Shown: positions 1 through 12,519, numbered from the stretch's first letter. The stretch: DNA of 64,000 nucleotides from Trichostrongylus colubriformis (GCA_963978905.1 OZ022258.1:30012716-30076715), one strand, 5' to 3'. Translations and numbers: made by a program. The notes: generated by a model not told the origin, from the letters alone.

Positions 1-3000
1 GACCCTTCCTACAACTGAACAATTACTGAACCGTAACAGGAATTCTCTGAACCCTAAAAGTCGATGTGAGCTCGACTGCAGTTTTTGCAGGTCACTCGCG
101 CTTTCTCGGGTTGGGAATCCAACTATTCGTTCTCGTTGCTGTGTTTCATCTCCTCAATTGGAACCTTATTCTATGCAGAGGAGTTTGTTGGACATATTCT
201 TTTCCTGATTGACACACCAGCAGTACCGATAGATCAGGTGAGCCTATAGCCGTTTCCAATAAAGCTCGACACTTGACAGATTACGTAAGAACGAAATGAG
301 ATGGAAGTGGAGAGGCAGCTCAGCTCTTGAATATTGGTCATACCTCTAGCTGAGCTATCTCTTTTCAAGATTTGCGGGATCGCAAGTTGTTAGGCTCAAA
401 AAGGAAGTGCCTCTTGATAGGTAACCGAATTCCACCACCCTGCTCATATACGTCCGAAAAACCGTTGGAAAGCAGTTGAGTGCACAAAGAAACGGGAGTG
501 GAGTAGGAGGAAAACACTGTTTCCGTTTGCGCTGGGTTGGTCAAGTTGGTTTGTCAATACTACAAATGACACAATGCCGTTATGGCGGCTACAATGAGCC
601 TTGTCAACGATTTTCAACACACTTTTTGTTCATTCCACGGCTAACGATGGTAGTACGAACGAAAAGGCCATTAGCGCGTTATGAATATTGAAGGCTCGTG
701 AGAGGGTAAAGTCTGGCGTAGTTCATCTCGCATTTGGATCACAGTTGGACAGCACGTCAGGGTTTTTGTGGAGAAGGATATGGTTCAATCATCAGCGCAT
801 TATTTGCATATGAAAAAGGTGGTTTCACTCAATTGCTTCACAATCATAGTTTATGACTGCAGTAAAGCTGAGCCTCCGAGCTGTAGACGACTGTTTTTTT
901 ACATGAGTTTGGGTTCGGCTCATGACTTCATTTGCCTTACGAAATGATTAGAAGGCAAGACTTGTTTGTGAAGGAAAATGTGCGGAAAATAAGTTCCTCA
1001 CTTTTTCCTTTTTTTTAATCCAGTGGCAGAGCGCGATATATACATATGATAGCAGCATTATTATATTCAATTTACGGCGAAGAGTGCTGTGGACAGCTCT
1101 TATCGATGTACTCTAGATCCATTAGATGCTACAAAAAATCAAACCACACATGTTAATCGTGGAACCCGCCTTCAGGCAGGTACATCGGTAGTTAAGGACA
1201 TTATGGCTACATAGGTGTCACAAGCCTGAGCCTAAAGCTCAGCAATTGCAAGAGCTTTAGGCTCAGGCTGAGTAGGGTGATGAGAAGGGAGGAAAGAGCC
1301 GACTAACCGTTACGACATTGCCTACATCGAGATTGCCTACATCGAGACGGCTTGTCGGCTTCCTCTACTTCTCCATTCACTCTCTTCGTTCTAACAATAA
1401 GTCATGTGTCGTCTGCCAGAGGTGCTTGGACCCTATCCATAAATGCAGACTATAGCCCAACCTTATGACCATTACTGGAAACCTCCTTACCATCGTAACG
1501 ATCAACGCTCGATCTGACGAATGCTTTCGACAGGATCAAACGCAATTTTCTGTGAGTAATAAAAGCAAGACTAATGGGGACGCAAGTTACTCTCGCCATC
1601 AGGCACCGTTGTAGTCCACTCTGGTGCTGATACTCCATATTCGTGATCGTGTAGCATTTACTGCGCAAATGCACATCCATACCTTCTTGGAGACATGAAC
1701 GTAGGACAAGAATCGGAGAAAGAGAATTCAATCGGCACAACACTTTTTAAGCACTGAGGGATCGTGGGCGCCCATCCCAGGGTTGTTGACAAGGAGGGTA
1801 CACCGGGAGTCGAGGATTCCTCGAGAGGGGGTCGTATTTGACCAAGCGGAAGAGGGAGGGGGAGGGCGATTATCTCTGCAGAGGTCTGTGATAAGCGCTA
1901 TTATGTTAACTCTCAATAAGCAGATGAAAAGCGAAGTGTATTTCGAAGCGAACTCATATGAGCAAATGTGAAGAAAGTATCTTTTCCCTTCGAATAGGAA
2001 TGCAAGCAATAAAATACATTGAAACTATACATTCCGGCAACAGTTACTGGTATTGCAGAGGTCAAAAGAAGGTGGGATTCGTACTTGGTACCGTGGAGGA
2101 GGAAGGGGGGGGGGTCGTGCTTAAGCGTCTACTTTCCTTAACACCTGGGAGTGCCCCGTTCACAAGTCACGACTTTGTGGATGGATTGCTTTTTTCCGCA
2201 AAAGAAATGTTTGACTATAAAGAAGACGAAGACCTAATGGAGTGGTGGGCATCAAGATCGACTTAATCTGCTCTCCTCTATCTACACTACCCTTCTGAAG
2301 TGTGGGATCGTGAGCGGCTTCTTGTTCAACTATAATCATCGAATGGTTAGCATATAAACGACCATCGTTACAACATTGGTCGAAGTGCGGCTCAGCCCCG
2401 TCGTTCCTTTTACATACACCTCGACCACAAATTCTCTAGGATTGGATTTACACCACTCTAATTCCAGCTCAACTTCACCCATGAAATGCGCACATCAGAT
2501 CTCTGGCTGAGATGATCATTAGCTTCTGGTTAACCAGCAATGACCCTCAGTTTTTTTTCTAGAACCCAACTAATCTTTCTTAAAGGATAATCTCGAGAAG
2601 TAAAGTGCCTTCGAGCCGCATCGTATACTTCATAAGCATTGCTCTACTTGGGGATGTTCTTCAACTAAAGATCGAATGTGCACCTTACCTGAAAAAGAAG
2701 TCCACCAGAGACAAGGCCATCACGGAATTAGAGGCCCATTGCTAAAAGACAGCATGGGCAGGGGGTATTCGTAAGTGCAACGTAAACTGCATTGCAATTT
2801 ACTATTACAATCTATGCAGGTCCGATTTGCCTTTGTAAACATCTCTCCTTCACACAGATCATGCCCTATTTTTCCAGTGACAACTCAACAAAAGCTTTTT
2901 TCCAATTCCACTTTTTATCCCAATCTTTTTCCAATACTCCGGAACTGTTGTGACGCGGTCTACTTATATTGCACGACAGTGTCATATTACTGCTGGTATG

Positions 3001-3279
3001 GTACTATGTCAAGGTTCTTGCGAGCTCTTCTGAGAAAATTACATCGTAATATAATTCGGTCTAGCGTTCTGAATAGAGCGTGTCGCAATAGTGGCAATCG
3101 GGTGCCACCGTACGCTGTGGTCGTAAGTCATGTTGGCCATTCTAACAAACGAGGTGATATTATTCTTGAAGCGGTATCAACCGCTCATATAAATTGTTAC
3201 TTGGAAAAAGATCCACGTCATATCTCTGATTCCAGGAGCTCCCAAAGCAATCACGAGAATTTTCCAAGCTCTCTCTCCT
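1..3279. other. No supported gene; repeat-like DNA
   Basis: No gene is supported here. The stretch holds a perfect palindrome (listed separately) and short open frames. The longest convincing-looking one is 1958-2266 (+, 102 codons, acidic C-terminus with no family match that I recognise). Around 1500-1540 the + strand shows a short stretch resembling a retrotransposon reverse-transcriptase motif (NAFDRIKRNFL) embedded in stop codons. This suggests an old non-LTR retrotransposon remnant, but it is too decayed to delimit. Confidence 0.4.
1224..1268. repeat. Perfect 17-bp inverted repeat
   Basis: Arms 1224-1240 and 1252-1268 are perfect reverse complements (GCCTGAGCCTAAAGCTC and its complement) around an 11-base centre. 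This could be a tiny hairpin MITE or the core of one; no target duplication is evident. Confidence 0.7.
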
Positions 3280-3420
3280 TGAAACCTCGGCATGTTGTTC
3301 AGATTATCCGTATGCTGCTTTGCCGAACGAGGTTTTTAGGTGGATCAATTTTCATGAACGGCCCAACGTTTCGACTCATTCATCGTCTTCACAGGCCTGG
3401 AAAAATGCTCGAAAATTACT
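3280..3420 (-). repeat. Relic of a Penelope-like element end with a degenerate hammerhead
   Basis: The + strand shares TTGAAACCTCGGCAT and the following layout with the left end of the intact Penelope-like copy at 21.7 kb. Read on the minus strand, 3399-3360 has flanking GGCC pairing arms, TGAAGA and GAAACGTT in the positions expected of the minimal hammerhead seen at 23.35 kb. The base corresponding to the invariant C3 is a G, so it should be inactive. Only the element end survives; no coding sequence is attached. Confidence 0.5.
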
Positions 3421-3812
3421 GACCCTTGACATATCCGATCAAGCGCCAAAAGCCCCTAGCATGCTGGACTCACTCATTCAATCTATGGAAACGTCGAATA
3501 GACGAAAGAAAGAAATCGCTGTGACGTGCTGTCAGTAGCGACATTATTCTAACCTACAAAGCGGTTCAAACAGCAGGAATTCACTTGTGATTGAAGGACA
3601 CTCATTTCTGTGGCTCATTATTGGATTCCTTACTGGTATCCAAACCCTTCTAATGCCTTTCTAGATGGAATATTTGATATTTCTATTCTGTTTTTCGTCA
3701 GAACAGAATAGAAATATGAAATACAGCGTTCTTGTTGAAAGCGGACAGCGCTTACAACAAGAGGTACACATCCACAACTTACACAAATGCGACCATGTGG
3801 AACATTCCCATG

Positions 3813-4081
3813 AATGTTTCCGGGTGTGGGCAAATATTCCAGCGAATCGCGTGGCCGCCCGCGGCGAGCAGCGTGGCGAGTGCCAGTCCAGTGGCAGAGC
3901 ATGGCAGCCTTCAAGCGAGGCAGTGTGGCACGGATGGAGGACGCAGGATGGCATGGCTGGGGAGACAGTGTGGCATGGGTGGAGTGCAGTGCAAATCGAT
4001 TCGGCAAGTCGTGCCGATGGCGCCGCGAGCGGTACGCCGCGAAGCGATTCGCTGGAATATTTGCCCACACCCAATGTTTCC
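3813..4081. mobile_element. Mutator-like MITE with 9-bp target duplication
   Basis: A 251-bp GC-rich element (3822-4072) has perfect 29-bp terminal inverted repeats (3822-3850 and 4044-4072) that begin GGGTGTGGGCAAATATTCC. It is flanked by the 9-bp direct repeat AATGTTTCC (3813-3821 and 4073-4081). Target duplications of 9-10 bp are the signature of Mutator/MULE transposition. Several overlapping long frames in this interval follow from its high GC content and are not genes. It is non-autonomous: no transposase fits. Confidence 0.85.
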
Positions 4082-5115
4082 GTCACTATTCGAAGATTCA
4101 TCAGCCGAGCAGATACTGTGGATGCAAACTATGTTAATGTCACTCCCGGGTTGTCTCGATTCTGTTCTGGAGAACTTGCGGACTAAAATTGCTCCCCAGT
4201 CTTGAGTACGTAGGTGACGTTACCTCCCGTTTCACGCTCAAAAGATGCTGCAGTTCCTTGCGAAGGCACCCACTAAAGTCAGACTCCTGCCTAATTCAGA
4301 GAAGTCTACACTGCTGTCAATTTGCAAAACAACGTGGCATACAATATGCGTCAATGAAAAAGTGCTCCACTGCGCAAAGCACGTCTCTAACTCGACTGCT
4401 ACATCTCTTTTCCTCTCAGCTGGCGAGCTGGAAATGCGCATCAAATACAGTAGCGATGGAATGTCTTCAAAGGTCTTCTATATGTATTTATTTTGCGACC
4501 GCGTCGGTCTCCTTCCAGTCAAAGAACGGGCTCTCGACTCTTGTGTTTCATCAGCAGTGCCATATCACTGCGAGTATTAGCATCAAGAAGTCAGCCACGA
4601 CACAAAGATAGATGTAGAAAGACGGCCCAGGCCTTCAATGTTGGACCTATGGAACGGTGAAAGGATGAGACCAGTTACGAGATGGATTTACCGGACAAGA
4701 GTAGCTTTCAAAACGAAACTTCTACAGGTTGAAATGAGAAAAACACGAAAGTCTATGGAATGAACAATAATGACATGGGTTCTTTATGATTACGTGAACT
4801 AAAGGAGGCGAGAATGCCTTTGGGCCTGGCGGCTGTGACCTGTCAAAAAATCGCATAGCTGGTGGAATACGACAAACGAGGAATCCACCCGAATCATGAT
4901 ACGGTGGTCAAATATAACTTTATTCGTAGCAGAACTGAAAGATAAACTAGATATTTCAGTAGGAAGTGTAGCAAAAATAGCATTGCGATTCACTCTGTAG
5001 TTCGGTAGTAGTCATAGATACAAAGCATTTGAGGAGAAAATGTGACATTGTCGCTTAGACCTATTCCTGTGAAATCTTTTTCAAGCTCCTGGAACTAATT
5101 TGTACACATTTTCAG
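4082..5115. other. No supported gene; upstream of the chemoreceptor exons
   Basis: No gene is supported here. I looked for the N-terminal (TM1-TM3) exons that the chemoreceptor at 5116 requires and found no frame with a hydrophobic segment and a donor of the right phase. Those exons are either further upstream than I can recognise or lost. Confidence 0.4.
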
Positions 5116-8100
5116 TTTTTCGGTGCGATGTTCATGGCTTGTTTTCTGGTTGAAACTATGGCCGGTATTTCTTTGGTAGTGCATCGAGTTGTTCATATTG
5201 CAACTCCATTCAAAGCTGAGCGTATATTTACACCTGTTGTGCTGAAAGTACGCCAGTATCTTTCATTACATTGAAACGTTCACGTTTGAACGAAAACCAC
5301 TAAAATTAAGAAAATGGATCAAAATCTCCGCGAGAAAACCTACTCATTTGCTTTCAGATCCATATGATTTTATTGGTTGCTTTTTTTCTCACGTTGGTTG
5401 CAGTCTTGTGTTCTCCTCTGGCAGGTGTTATGTATTGTCCTGACACAATGGACCGATACGCCGAATTTGGTCCAGTCACTGGGGCAGTTTTTGGGTTTGT
5501 GTGAATTCTTGATATTTCCAACAGTCGGGAAGATGCTTCCAAAACTAGCAACCATAGCGTTTCAAATAAGTGTTTAGGATGAATAAAATGTGTAATTATA
5601 TGGTGGGAATAAGTACGTTCACAGCTTACGCCATTATTGTTGTTGTCTTATTTGTAAGAGGGAACATCACATTCCACACTAATGCAGAACTTCGTATGAT
5701 GCTTCAGGTAAGTACGCTGTAGAGGATTCAAAACTAAAAAGGCCTCGGACCTACTTGCACTTCATACATCACGTGATTGTGAGCTAAATGTCGTTACTGT
5801 GAGGATGTGATATTAAATATGAGGAACTGTTAGCAATGATCTACTGCGCATGTACATATGTAGCTCCCAAATGAAAAGGCAATAAGCTGTGTCGTTTTTT
5901 GCAAATTCCACTTACCTTACCCAACTCTATTGTTCTATGCTAATCACATCTACGCTAATCACGCCATAGTCTCATGTATGTACTCTTTCGCCACATTTCT
6001 TTTGCATTATTGCATTTAGAGGTGACAGGTAAGCGCACTCGGCTAGTTGTTCGAAGTAGAATCGCTGTCTAACACAGTGAAGGAAACACAAAAAGGAAAG
6101 AAATAGTCTACAAGTGGGCTGCCGACACGTATAGATCCCTTACCGCGGATTGTGTGATCCTCGTCTTCTTGCACCTTCGGTCCGGTAGCATACTTCGTCT
6201 TTACGATATCCTGGACACTGAAACTCTCTCCCCTTTTACAGTCAAGTAACGTAACAAAACTATCCATTTCTTGATTCATGCGTCATGCAAGAATTGAAAT
6301 TCGCACTGCAATTCGTAGAGCAGCAATGACTCATCTCATATTTTCCTGATTTCATTTCAAAGGATAAAAAGTGTGTGAGATATAGACCAGCTCACTTTGC
6401 ACGCATCTTTGAGAAAGAATCCTAGTGGCCGAAATAAGGTGAACTATTTTGGCTAAATAAAGGCACTATGTCTACAGTAATTCTTGTAGGATAACACGAA
6501 ATCCATCTTTAACTTTATGTTTAGGTGTCTATCATGTCAACTGTGGGCGTTTTCTATTTCATTTTTTGGGAATTTCGTCATCTCGTCAAAATGGACAAAG
6601 TTGCAAGTACCATTATATACGAGAATCTTTCATTGTTTTACTACAACGCTGTTATGCTTCCGTATCTTCTTTTAAATCCGTAAGTAGTATTATTACTTGA
6701 AGTTGATGCAAAAAGCATATTGCAAGAGGCGTTTATTTGAGGAGGATAGAAAATTACTAAAAGCGAATCATTCACAGAAATGATTGCCTCCTCACTTCGG
6801 GTGAGCGATATTGCTTGAAAATGTACATGAGCAACGAAAAAGAATTGAAGTGCTTTCGAAGAAATGGCAAAAATCAAAAGCAGCATTTCATAAAATAAGC
6901 TTCAATGCTCACAGAATGTAGAGATATGAAAGGGTCTCAACTAAACAAAACGAATGAGAAAAGAATGAAAAGTAGGAGCAGGATTAAACCTAATACTTGT
7001 GGCACTGCTGCGCTTCCACGCGAAATGTAGTTGCATTGAGGCTACATACGACAATGAGATCGGTTGCGCGTTGCTGCCGATCGGTCGTGCCGATGATCCA
7101 CTCCTTTTCTGCGTGTGAGTTTTCCACTGTCCCAATATCATGTCAAATTCAAAATGGATGGATTCCATTTACTGTCAGCGATAGCTGGGACAGAATAATT
7201 CTAGTTTTGCTGCGTGTAAGCGAATGTAAAGCTAAAGGGACTATTACACCTTCGGTGCCCTGAAATATGCTATTGCAGCACAGTTCGGAGGGAGTTCCTG
7301 AAGATTCTTCAGAAGAAGAGAAGTAGGTGCAACGTTCTTCATGTGGAGATGGCCAAGAGCGATTGTACGGGACGGCGCATGACCGTTACAAAAATTGAAG
7401 GCAACCCTAAGGAAGGATGACAGTGTGGCGGAAAACAGTGTTGTCATGGATAGCAGATCGTTTTCACAACCCTTGTTTTTCTAGAAAATGAACTGTTGCG
7501 AACATATTCGTTTTTGTGAATGTCTTTGCTCTTAGCAGGGCAAGCAGCAAAAGCTGTATTACAATGGAATTTTTTAACCAACTATTATGTATGAAGAGTC
7601 TGCAACTCTCGGTTGATCGTTCGAGTTTGGAAAGATTGAGGAAGTCTTTGAGGAATCGTGTGATTGCCACTATCAAAAACCATACTACAAGAACTGAGCA
7701 CAGGGGGCACTCACCCCATCCTCATATTTGTCCCTTCGCCTATCACCTTTTTAATACAGAGTACACCCTGCCGAAAATGTTATTACAACTTTAGTAAGTG
7801 TTAGGGGCACTCCGGCATGTACAATACCCGCCCTAGGTTTTCAAGAAAAAAACAAACGCTAATCCGCGTTTTTTGAGTAACTTGCTAGTGGGCTTTCATC
7901 AGCGAGCGACGCGCGCTATAATTATGTATAATCAGAAGGCAAATCTGCCGTTAACATGCATAACTCAACAATTCACAGAGATACCATCTTATTCAACAGA
8001 GTAAAAACTGGATTTTATTCTCTATTGGTGATATATTATCATAGTATCACTTCCCCCAGTTTGCTATAGTGATCATTATCTGATTAATGATTACGAATTT

Positions 8101-8158
8101 TTTTTAATGTTTCAGCGATCCTACCCCATTCAAGGAAGGTTTGAAATGTTTTGGTTAA
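5116..8158 (+). CDS. Serpentine chemoreceptor-like 7TM gene, 3' five exons (5' incomplete)
   Basis: Five exons join in a consistent frame: 5116-5247, 5358-5494, 5578-5707, 6525-6679 and 8116-8158 (stop TAA 8156-8158). All introns are GT-AG; the acceptors read ATTTTCAG, CTTTCAG, TGTTTAG, ATGTTTAG and TGTTTCAG, and the phases match at every join. The product is about 199 residues of a multipass membrane protein. Exon 1 holds FFGAMFMACFLVETMAG followed by a basic loop (VVHRVVHIATPFKAER). Exon 2 is a strong hydrophobic helix then an extracellular loop with a Cys (MYCPD). Exon 3 holds a further helix (STFTAYAIIVVVLF). Exon 4 holds two helices and ends LPYLLLNP, resembling the TM7 end of nematode SR receptors. 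These receptors sit in sensory cilia and bind odorants or pheromones. I cannot assign the SR class. TM1 and the start codon are not visible. Exon 2's donor (GG/GTTTGT) is weaker than the others. Intron 4 is 1.4 kb with nothing recognisable in it. Confidence 0.7.
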
Positions 8159-8164
8159 CTGTAC

Positions 8165-8341
8165 TACAATTGATTCACATCCATTCCGGAAAAACAGATA
8201 GGGCGTGGCCTACGGACTTGGATGAACGTGTATCAAACTTTCTCACCCCGCCACCCACTCTCACTCTCGCCACGTACTCTCACTCTCGCCATCCACCCAA
8301 GTCCGTAGGCCACGCCCTATCTGTTTTCGCGAAATGGACTG
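8165..8341. mobile_element. TA-target MITE (Tc1/mariner type), copy 1
   Basis: A hairpin element whose arms contain ACAGATAGGGCGTGGCCTAC and its complement. The right end reads AAATGGACTGTA and the left end is degenerate. It is the same family as the better preserved copy at 50933-51087, which shows a clear TA target duplication. It starts only seven bases after the predicted stop codon of the chemoreceptor gene, so it probably lies in that gene's 3' untranslated region. Confidence 0.7.
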
Positions 8342-9965
8342 TATATATCACTCGAAGTTTTTCACTAAGCAGAAGTATGCAACGCTACTTACGCTGTCCA
8401 TTCTAGATAATACCACCGCTTTGCGGGGACCGTTTTTGAAATCTGCCTCTCTCAAACCAAGCACCTTTTCTGTCACATCGAAGATACTAACTGAAAAACA
8501 AATTTATCATTAAATGGTCTCCTTTCTTCGAAGGCTGATCTGCTTGAGCCACTACGGGGATGTTGACCGTGCACTAATGAGAAGAGGAGTACATTGAGGA
8601 GACTCAGCATCTCCGATTGTGTTGTTGAACGGAAACTGAACAGGATCTGGACTGAAAAACCCGGCCCTCCCCAAGGCTTTTATGCTGCGGCCAGAATGAC
8701 GGTGAAGAAAGGCAATTCAACCGATATATGGTTCTCATCTTGGTTTTGACTCATTTCCTGTACAGAAATTTATCATTCTGCGAGATTTCGTTTTGACATT
8801 TCCTTTCATTAGTCAGAGATTTTTCCAATATAGCAGTGTTGATCAAGGATGTTATGACATTCGTCAGGATTTTGGCATTTTATGAAATGATATGCCACAA
8901 TTAAACTCGCACGGAATAGACCTTCATTGGCACAGTGTTATTATAGTGTAGCAACCTCGCTCTCTGTTTGCAGCAAAAAGCCTTTGTCCAAAATTACCAA
9001 AATCGGTGTAACCGCAGTTTGGCTATTAAGAGTGCTGCGCTTCAGGCTGTACCATGCGATCGAGCAGTCCGCTTGCAGTTCGACTGACGATTTGATGCGC
9101 TCATCTGCGGTATACGGATGTATTACAATAACAAAAGACTTTGTTTTCATGTACATCCTCTACTGAGTTTACTAATTTCTCGGGGCATTTACCGGTTTGG
9201 GGCCGTAAGTGGTCAGAGCACATTGAGGAGAAAAAGTAACAAGCTTAAGGTGAGTTACGGTAGCGAGTACCTCTGCACATTTGTTCGTTTACCGACGCTC
9301 ATGCCAATGGACCTCTGCTCTGCACAACTTCGTGAAAGCAAATATCAAGATATAAGGAGCGATATTTCGAAAAGTCTTAACAAGCCTCCTCCTTGAAAAT
9401 CATTGTGGATTTTAAGACTTCACCGGAGGAATGTCTGCTCATTTTTGAGCTTTTGACTTGTTACCAATATTGGGACAGTAGTAAAGTAGCCGACTATATT
9501 TCACCGCTCGTGGTTTGGTCACCGCGAACTACGATTAGCTGGAAGCTCATTACTATGCTGATGCTTCTAGCCAGCATAGTGGCTTCTAGCCTATTTTTAC
9601 TTTATACACTCATTTAAACTTGTCCGAAACCTACGGCTTACTTGGGGGTAAATGTTTCTCATGACTGTCAGTTTCGGCACTGTGCAATAGCTCAACTAGT
9701 GTAAATGTATTGGGATACGAATATCGGCCTGAGACTAGGGAAGGGGAGAAGCCTCGACGTGAGTGGAACAAGATCGTGCGCAAGAACGGTTCTCTCACCC
9801 TGGCTTCTTCCTCCTTTCAAGGTTCATGCTGAGAATAACATCCTTCTGGCAGTGTTTATTATCTTTTCAAGTGCTCGCAAGTGATGGTGTGCCGCTGTCA
9901 TTTAGACATTGGACGTGAAATCATTTGTCCCCCAACCTCTGTCAACTCGTAAGGGATTTACTTAC
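8342..9965. other. No supported gene
   Basis: Frames on both strands at 8927-9166 and 9393-9617 are open but have no splice-site support or recognisable family. Downstream exons of the secreted-protein gene whose first exon is at 9966-10025 (-) should lie here, or beyond. The only candidate I can point to is a very short segment near 9800-9835 (-) between a CTCAG acceptor and a GTGAGAG donor. A stretch near 9730-9770 resembles the GGGTCAAATAAGG MITE family. Confidence 0.3.
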
Positions 9966-10025
9966 AGTACTAGCTGTAATCACATATGTGAAGATCAGCA
10001 CAAGAACAGTGAATAAGGTAGCCAT
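9966..10025 (-). CDS. First exon of a secreted protein: signal peptide
   Basis: Twenty codons run from ATG (10025-10023) to a GTAAGT donor immediately after 9966, phase 0. They encode MATLFTVLVLIFTYVITAST, a textbook signal peptide with a long hydrophobic core and small residues at the end. A TATA box (TATAAAAG on the minus strand) lies about 42 bases upstream. The combination of TATA, ATG, signal peptide and perfect donor suggests a real gene for a secreted or excretory protein. The later exons are not recognised, so the mature protein and its function are unknown. A decayed gene that has kept its first exon is the alternative. Confidence 0.55.
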
Positions 10026-10066
10026 GTTGCAGACGACCCTGAAGTGATTGCAACCACAGCTCACCA

Positions 10067-10074
10067 CTTTTATA
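10067..10074 (-). promoter_or_regulatory. TATA box of the secreted-protein gene
   Basis: TATAAAAG on the minus strand, about 42 bases upstream of the ATG at 10025. The spacing suits a short 5' untranslated region. Confidence 0.45.
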
Positions 10075-11049
10075 CGATCCCTTATCGTGCTCCTATCAAT
10101 ACCCCTAATCCTTGTCTACAAGTATGATAGTCATACATGTTCGATCACGTTTTAGAAGTGGGTGCTGGTGAAAGCGTCTATGTCATACTATAAGCCAAAA
10201 TTTTGGCTTCAACTTTCGTGAAATTTTGCTTGTCGAGGGATCGGGCTCGTCATCGACCGAGGTCACTTTTTCAGAAGGCTCTAATGAAGCTCACCCATCG
10301 GCCAGCCTAACCTGACCACAAGAGATGATCTCATATCTTTCCTCGGTTAGCCCTATGCATTTTTTGCGAAGAATAACAGAGATTTAGTGCCTTTTAAAGC
10401 CTGATCAGCAGACGAAGAACGAACACCGGCGAGGCAAATCACACTGGCCCTCCCCCCTTCCCTCCCCACCCCGACGAAATATCATTTCCTGCGGATACAA
10501 ATTTTGAGCTGAAAATACATCGCAGACATATTCGTCAGTGTATCTCATTACCTACTGAACCGACGAGGCAGAACAGAGCGCCGGAACGAAGTGACATGAT
10601 TCGTCAAGTCCTAGCTACTTGTTGCGATACTCGATTGGTAGTTTTTTTTATGGAGATAACTTTTGTAAATATCACCATGCCGAGTTTCGTTTATTGCTGT
10701 ATCGTGTTCCATTTGATGGAGCCTAGTTGTCACTAGCTCTCTGGTTGTTATATCGCCACAATCAAATATCAAGGAAAGGGGCTATGATTTTTTCGTAATT
10801 TCGAGAGTTATTTTCCCAGAGCAACCATCTCCAGGAAATGGAAGCGGAACCAATGAACAGTTTCGCGAGAACGAGCTTGCGAGGTTTTAGAACCGTGTGT
10901 CACCTCGAGAGAGGAGCTTGCCGATGGTCTGGGAGGCTCATAATTACGGCTACGAACGACACTAATTTGTGGAGAAGAAGCATACAGCGACATTGAAACA
11001 ATGTGATCTCGTTGAAGTAAATGAATAAATAAATAAATTAATGTTTTCC

Positions 11050-12010
11050 GTGTGTGTGTGTTTGTCCGTCTGTCTGTCATGAAATTCATATCTCGCATCG
11101 CAGTGAAGCTGGGACTATGAATTTTACAAGTGATGTAGGGGTGGTAAGGGAACACTAATGGTGGGGGACTGAAAATGATAGCAGCTGATAAGGGCTGATA
11201 AAGACCCTCGGAAGGCAGATGTCGCCAAATACGTTCCGCCTTTCGCATTGATTCAAGGGCGGTTATACTCACAGTGTTTTGCGGAGTGGGACGGGGACAT
11301 TAATGGTGGGTGACTCGCATTGATAACGGTTGATAATATTTGATAAGGAGCTGAGAAAGGCTAGAGGCCCCGAATCCGTTTCGTTTTTCGCATTGATCCC
11401 AGAGCGCTGACACTCACAGGTGTTTTGCGGAGTGGGACGAGGACACTAATAGTGGATGATCCAAATTGATAAGGCTAATAAGATTTGATTAGGAGCGTGA
11501 GAAGGAAAATGCCACCAAGGTCGGAACGCTTTCGCGGCTAACAGCGGAATGCTCACATTCGCAGGTATTGTAGGGTACAGGGACCTCGATGGAACTATCG
11601 GGTACAGGGACCTGAGTGATAACGGTTTACGGTGGCTGATAAGAACCGTTAGGAATTGGATGGGATGAAACATTACATCGCTTGCTACTACTATACGACC
11701 ACTTCAGCAAAAGTGTCTGATGCCAAGTGCCATTGGGTAAACATATATTGTTTATGTTCTGATATCACTGGCTGATATATTGACCGCTGACTTGCCTAGC
11801 TTTCCAAAGAATGGTACCTTTTTCTTGATACCGCGATCTACATTGATAATCATGATACAACCTATATTTGTGATAGCAAAGCAAGCGGTTCACTTGAAAT
11901 CATTTTTTAATGCGGTATTGGCAGCTTCACTGGGTGTCGACGGCTAGACTACGTAAAACTCCGAGTAGTGAAGCGTTTACGCAAACGATAAACACCAATA
12001 AGCAGGATAT
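11050..12010. repeat. Interspersed repeat, copy 1 (uninterrupted)
   Basis: A roughly 1-kb non-coding repeat. It begins after a TGTGTGTGTG tract (about 11050), continues with 'GATAACGG...GCTGATAAG' phrases, and ends near AAACGATAAACACC. The same order of phrases recurs, diverged, at 62310-63880, where another element interrupts it. It includes the internal phrases ATCCAAATTGATAA, CATTGGGTAAA and GATAGC(A/G)AAGCAAGCG in both copies. The 154-codon open frame on the minus strand (10808-11272) overlaps this repeat and is probably not a gene. Confidence 0.6.
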
Positions 12011-12519
12011 GGATCTACTATCAATGTGTGGGTGTTAGATGCTTAGCAAGTGAACAAATTGTTACCAATCGATGCAATGGAATACAAAACTATCGATATC
12101 TAAGATATCCAAACTTCCAATGATGACTGGCGGTTGGCTGGCACATGACTAAATCGGTTGGCTGGCGCACACTACTGCGCGCGATTCATGTCGATGACGT
12201 TCATCGGACCCATTTTGACTAAAGTATATTGATACCATAATGCTTTTTTATCACGCCATCTTCTCTGCTTTTTTCCAATTCAACAACTGAGCTGTGAGCA
12301 GAGGAAAGAAAATTTTCGCTCAATTCCATACACACGTTGTCGTGCCGATCAAATCCATTTTGCACAACATCGCCATGAATCGCGCGCAGGGGTGTGCGCC
12401 GGCCAAGTGGTTCGAAATGAGTAAAAAACACAGAACGACAAACAAGTGGAACAGCGAAATGAAGAATAAGCGAAAGCGCAAGGAAAAGGGTGATTACAAT
12501 CAAAATCAAGTGAATTCAC

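Noticed and set aside
2775..3422. 215-codon plus-strand frame, the longest in the first 15 kb
   Set aside because: Its 3' third is the Penelope relic end read in sense, the composition is not coding-like, and no domain is visible.
3630..4186. Five overlapping open frames of 107-173 codons on both strands
   Set aside because: They coincide with a GC-rich Mutator-like MITE whose inverted ends and target duplication explain the sequence; none has a family match.
10808..11272. 154-codon minus-strand frame
   Set aside because: It overlaps an interspersed repeat with a diverged copy at 62.3 kb that does not keep the frame.
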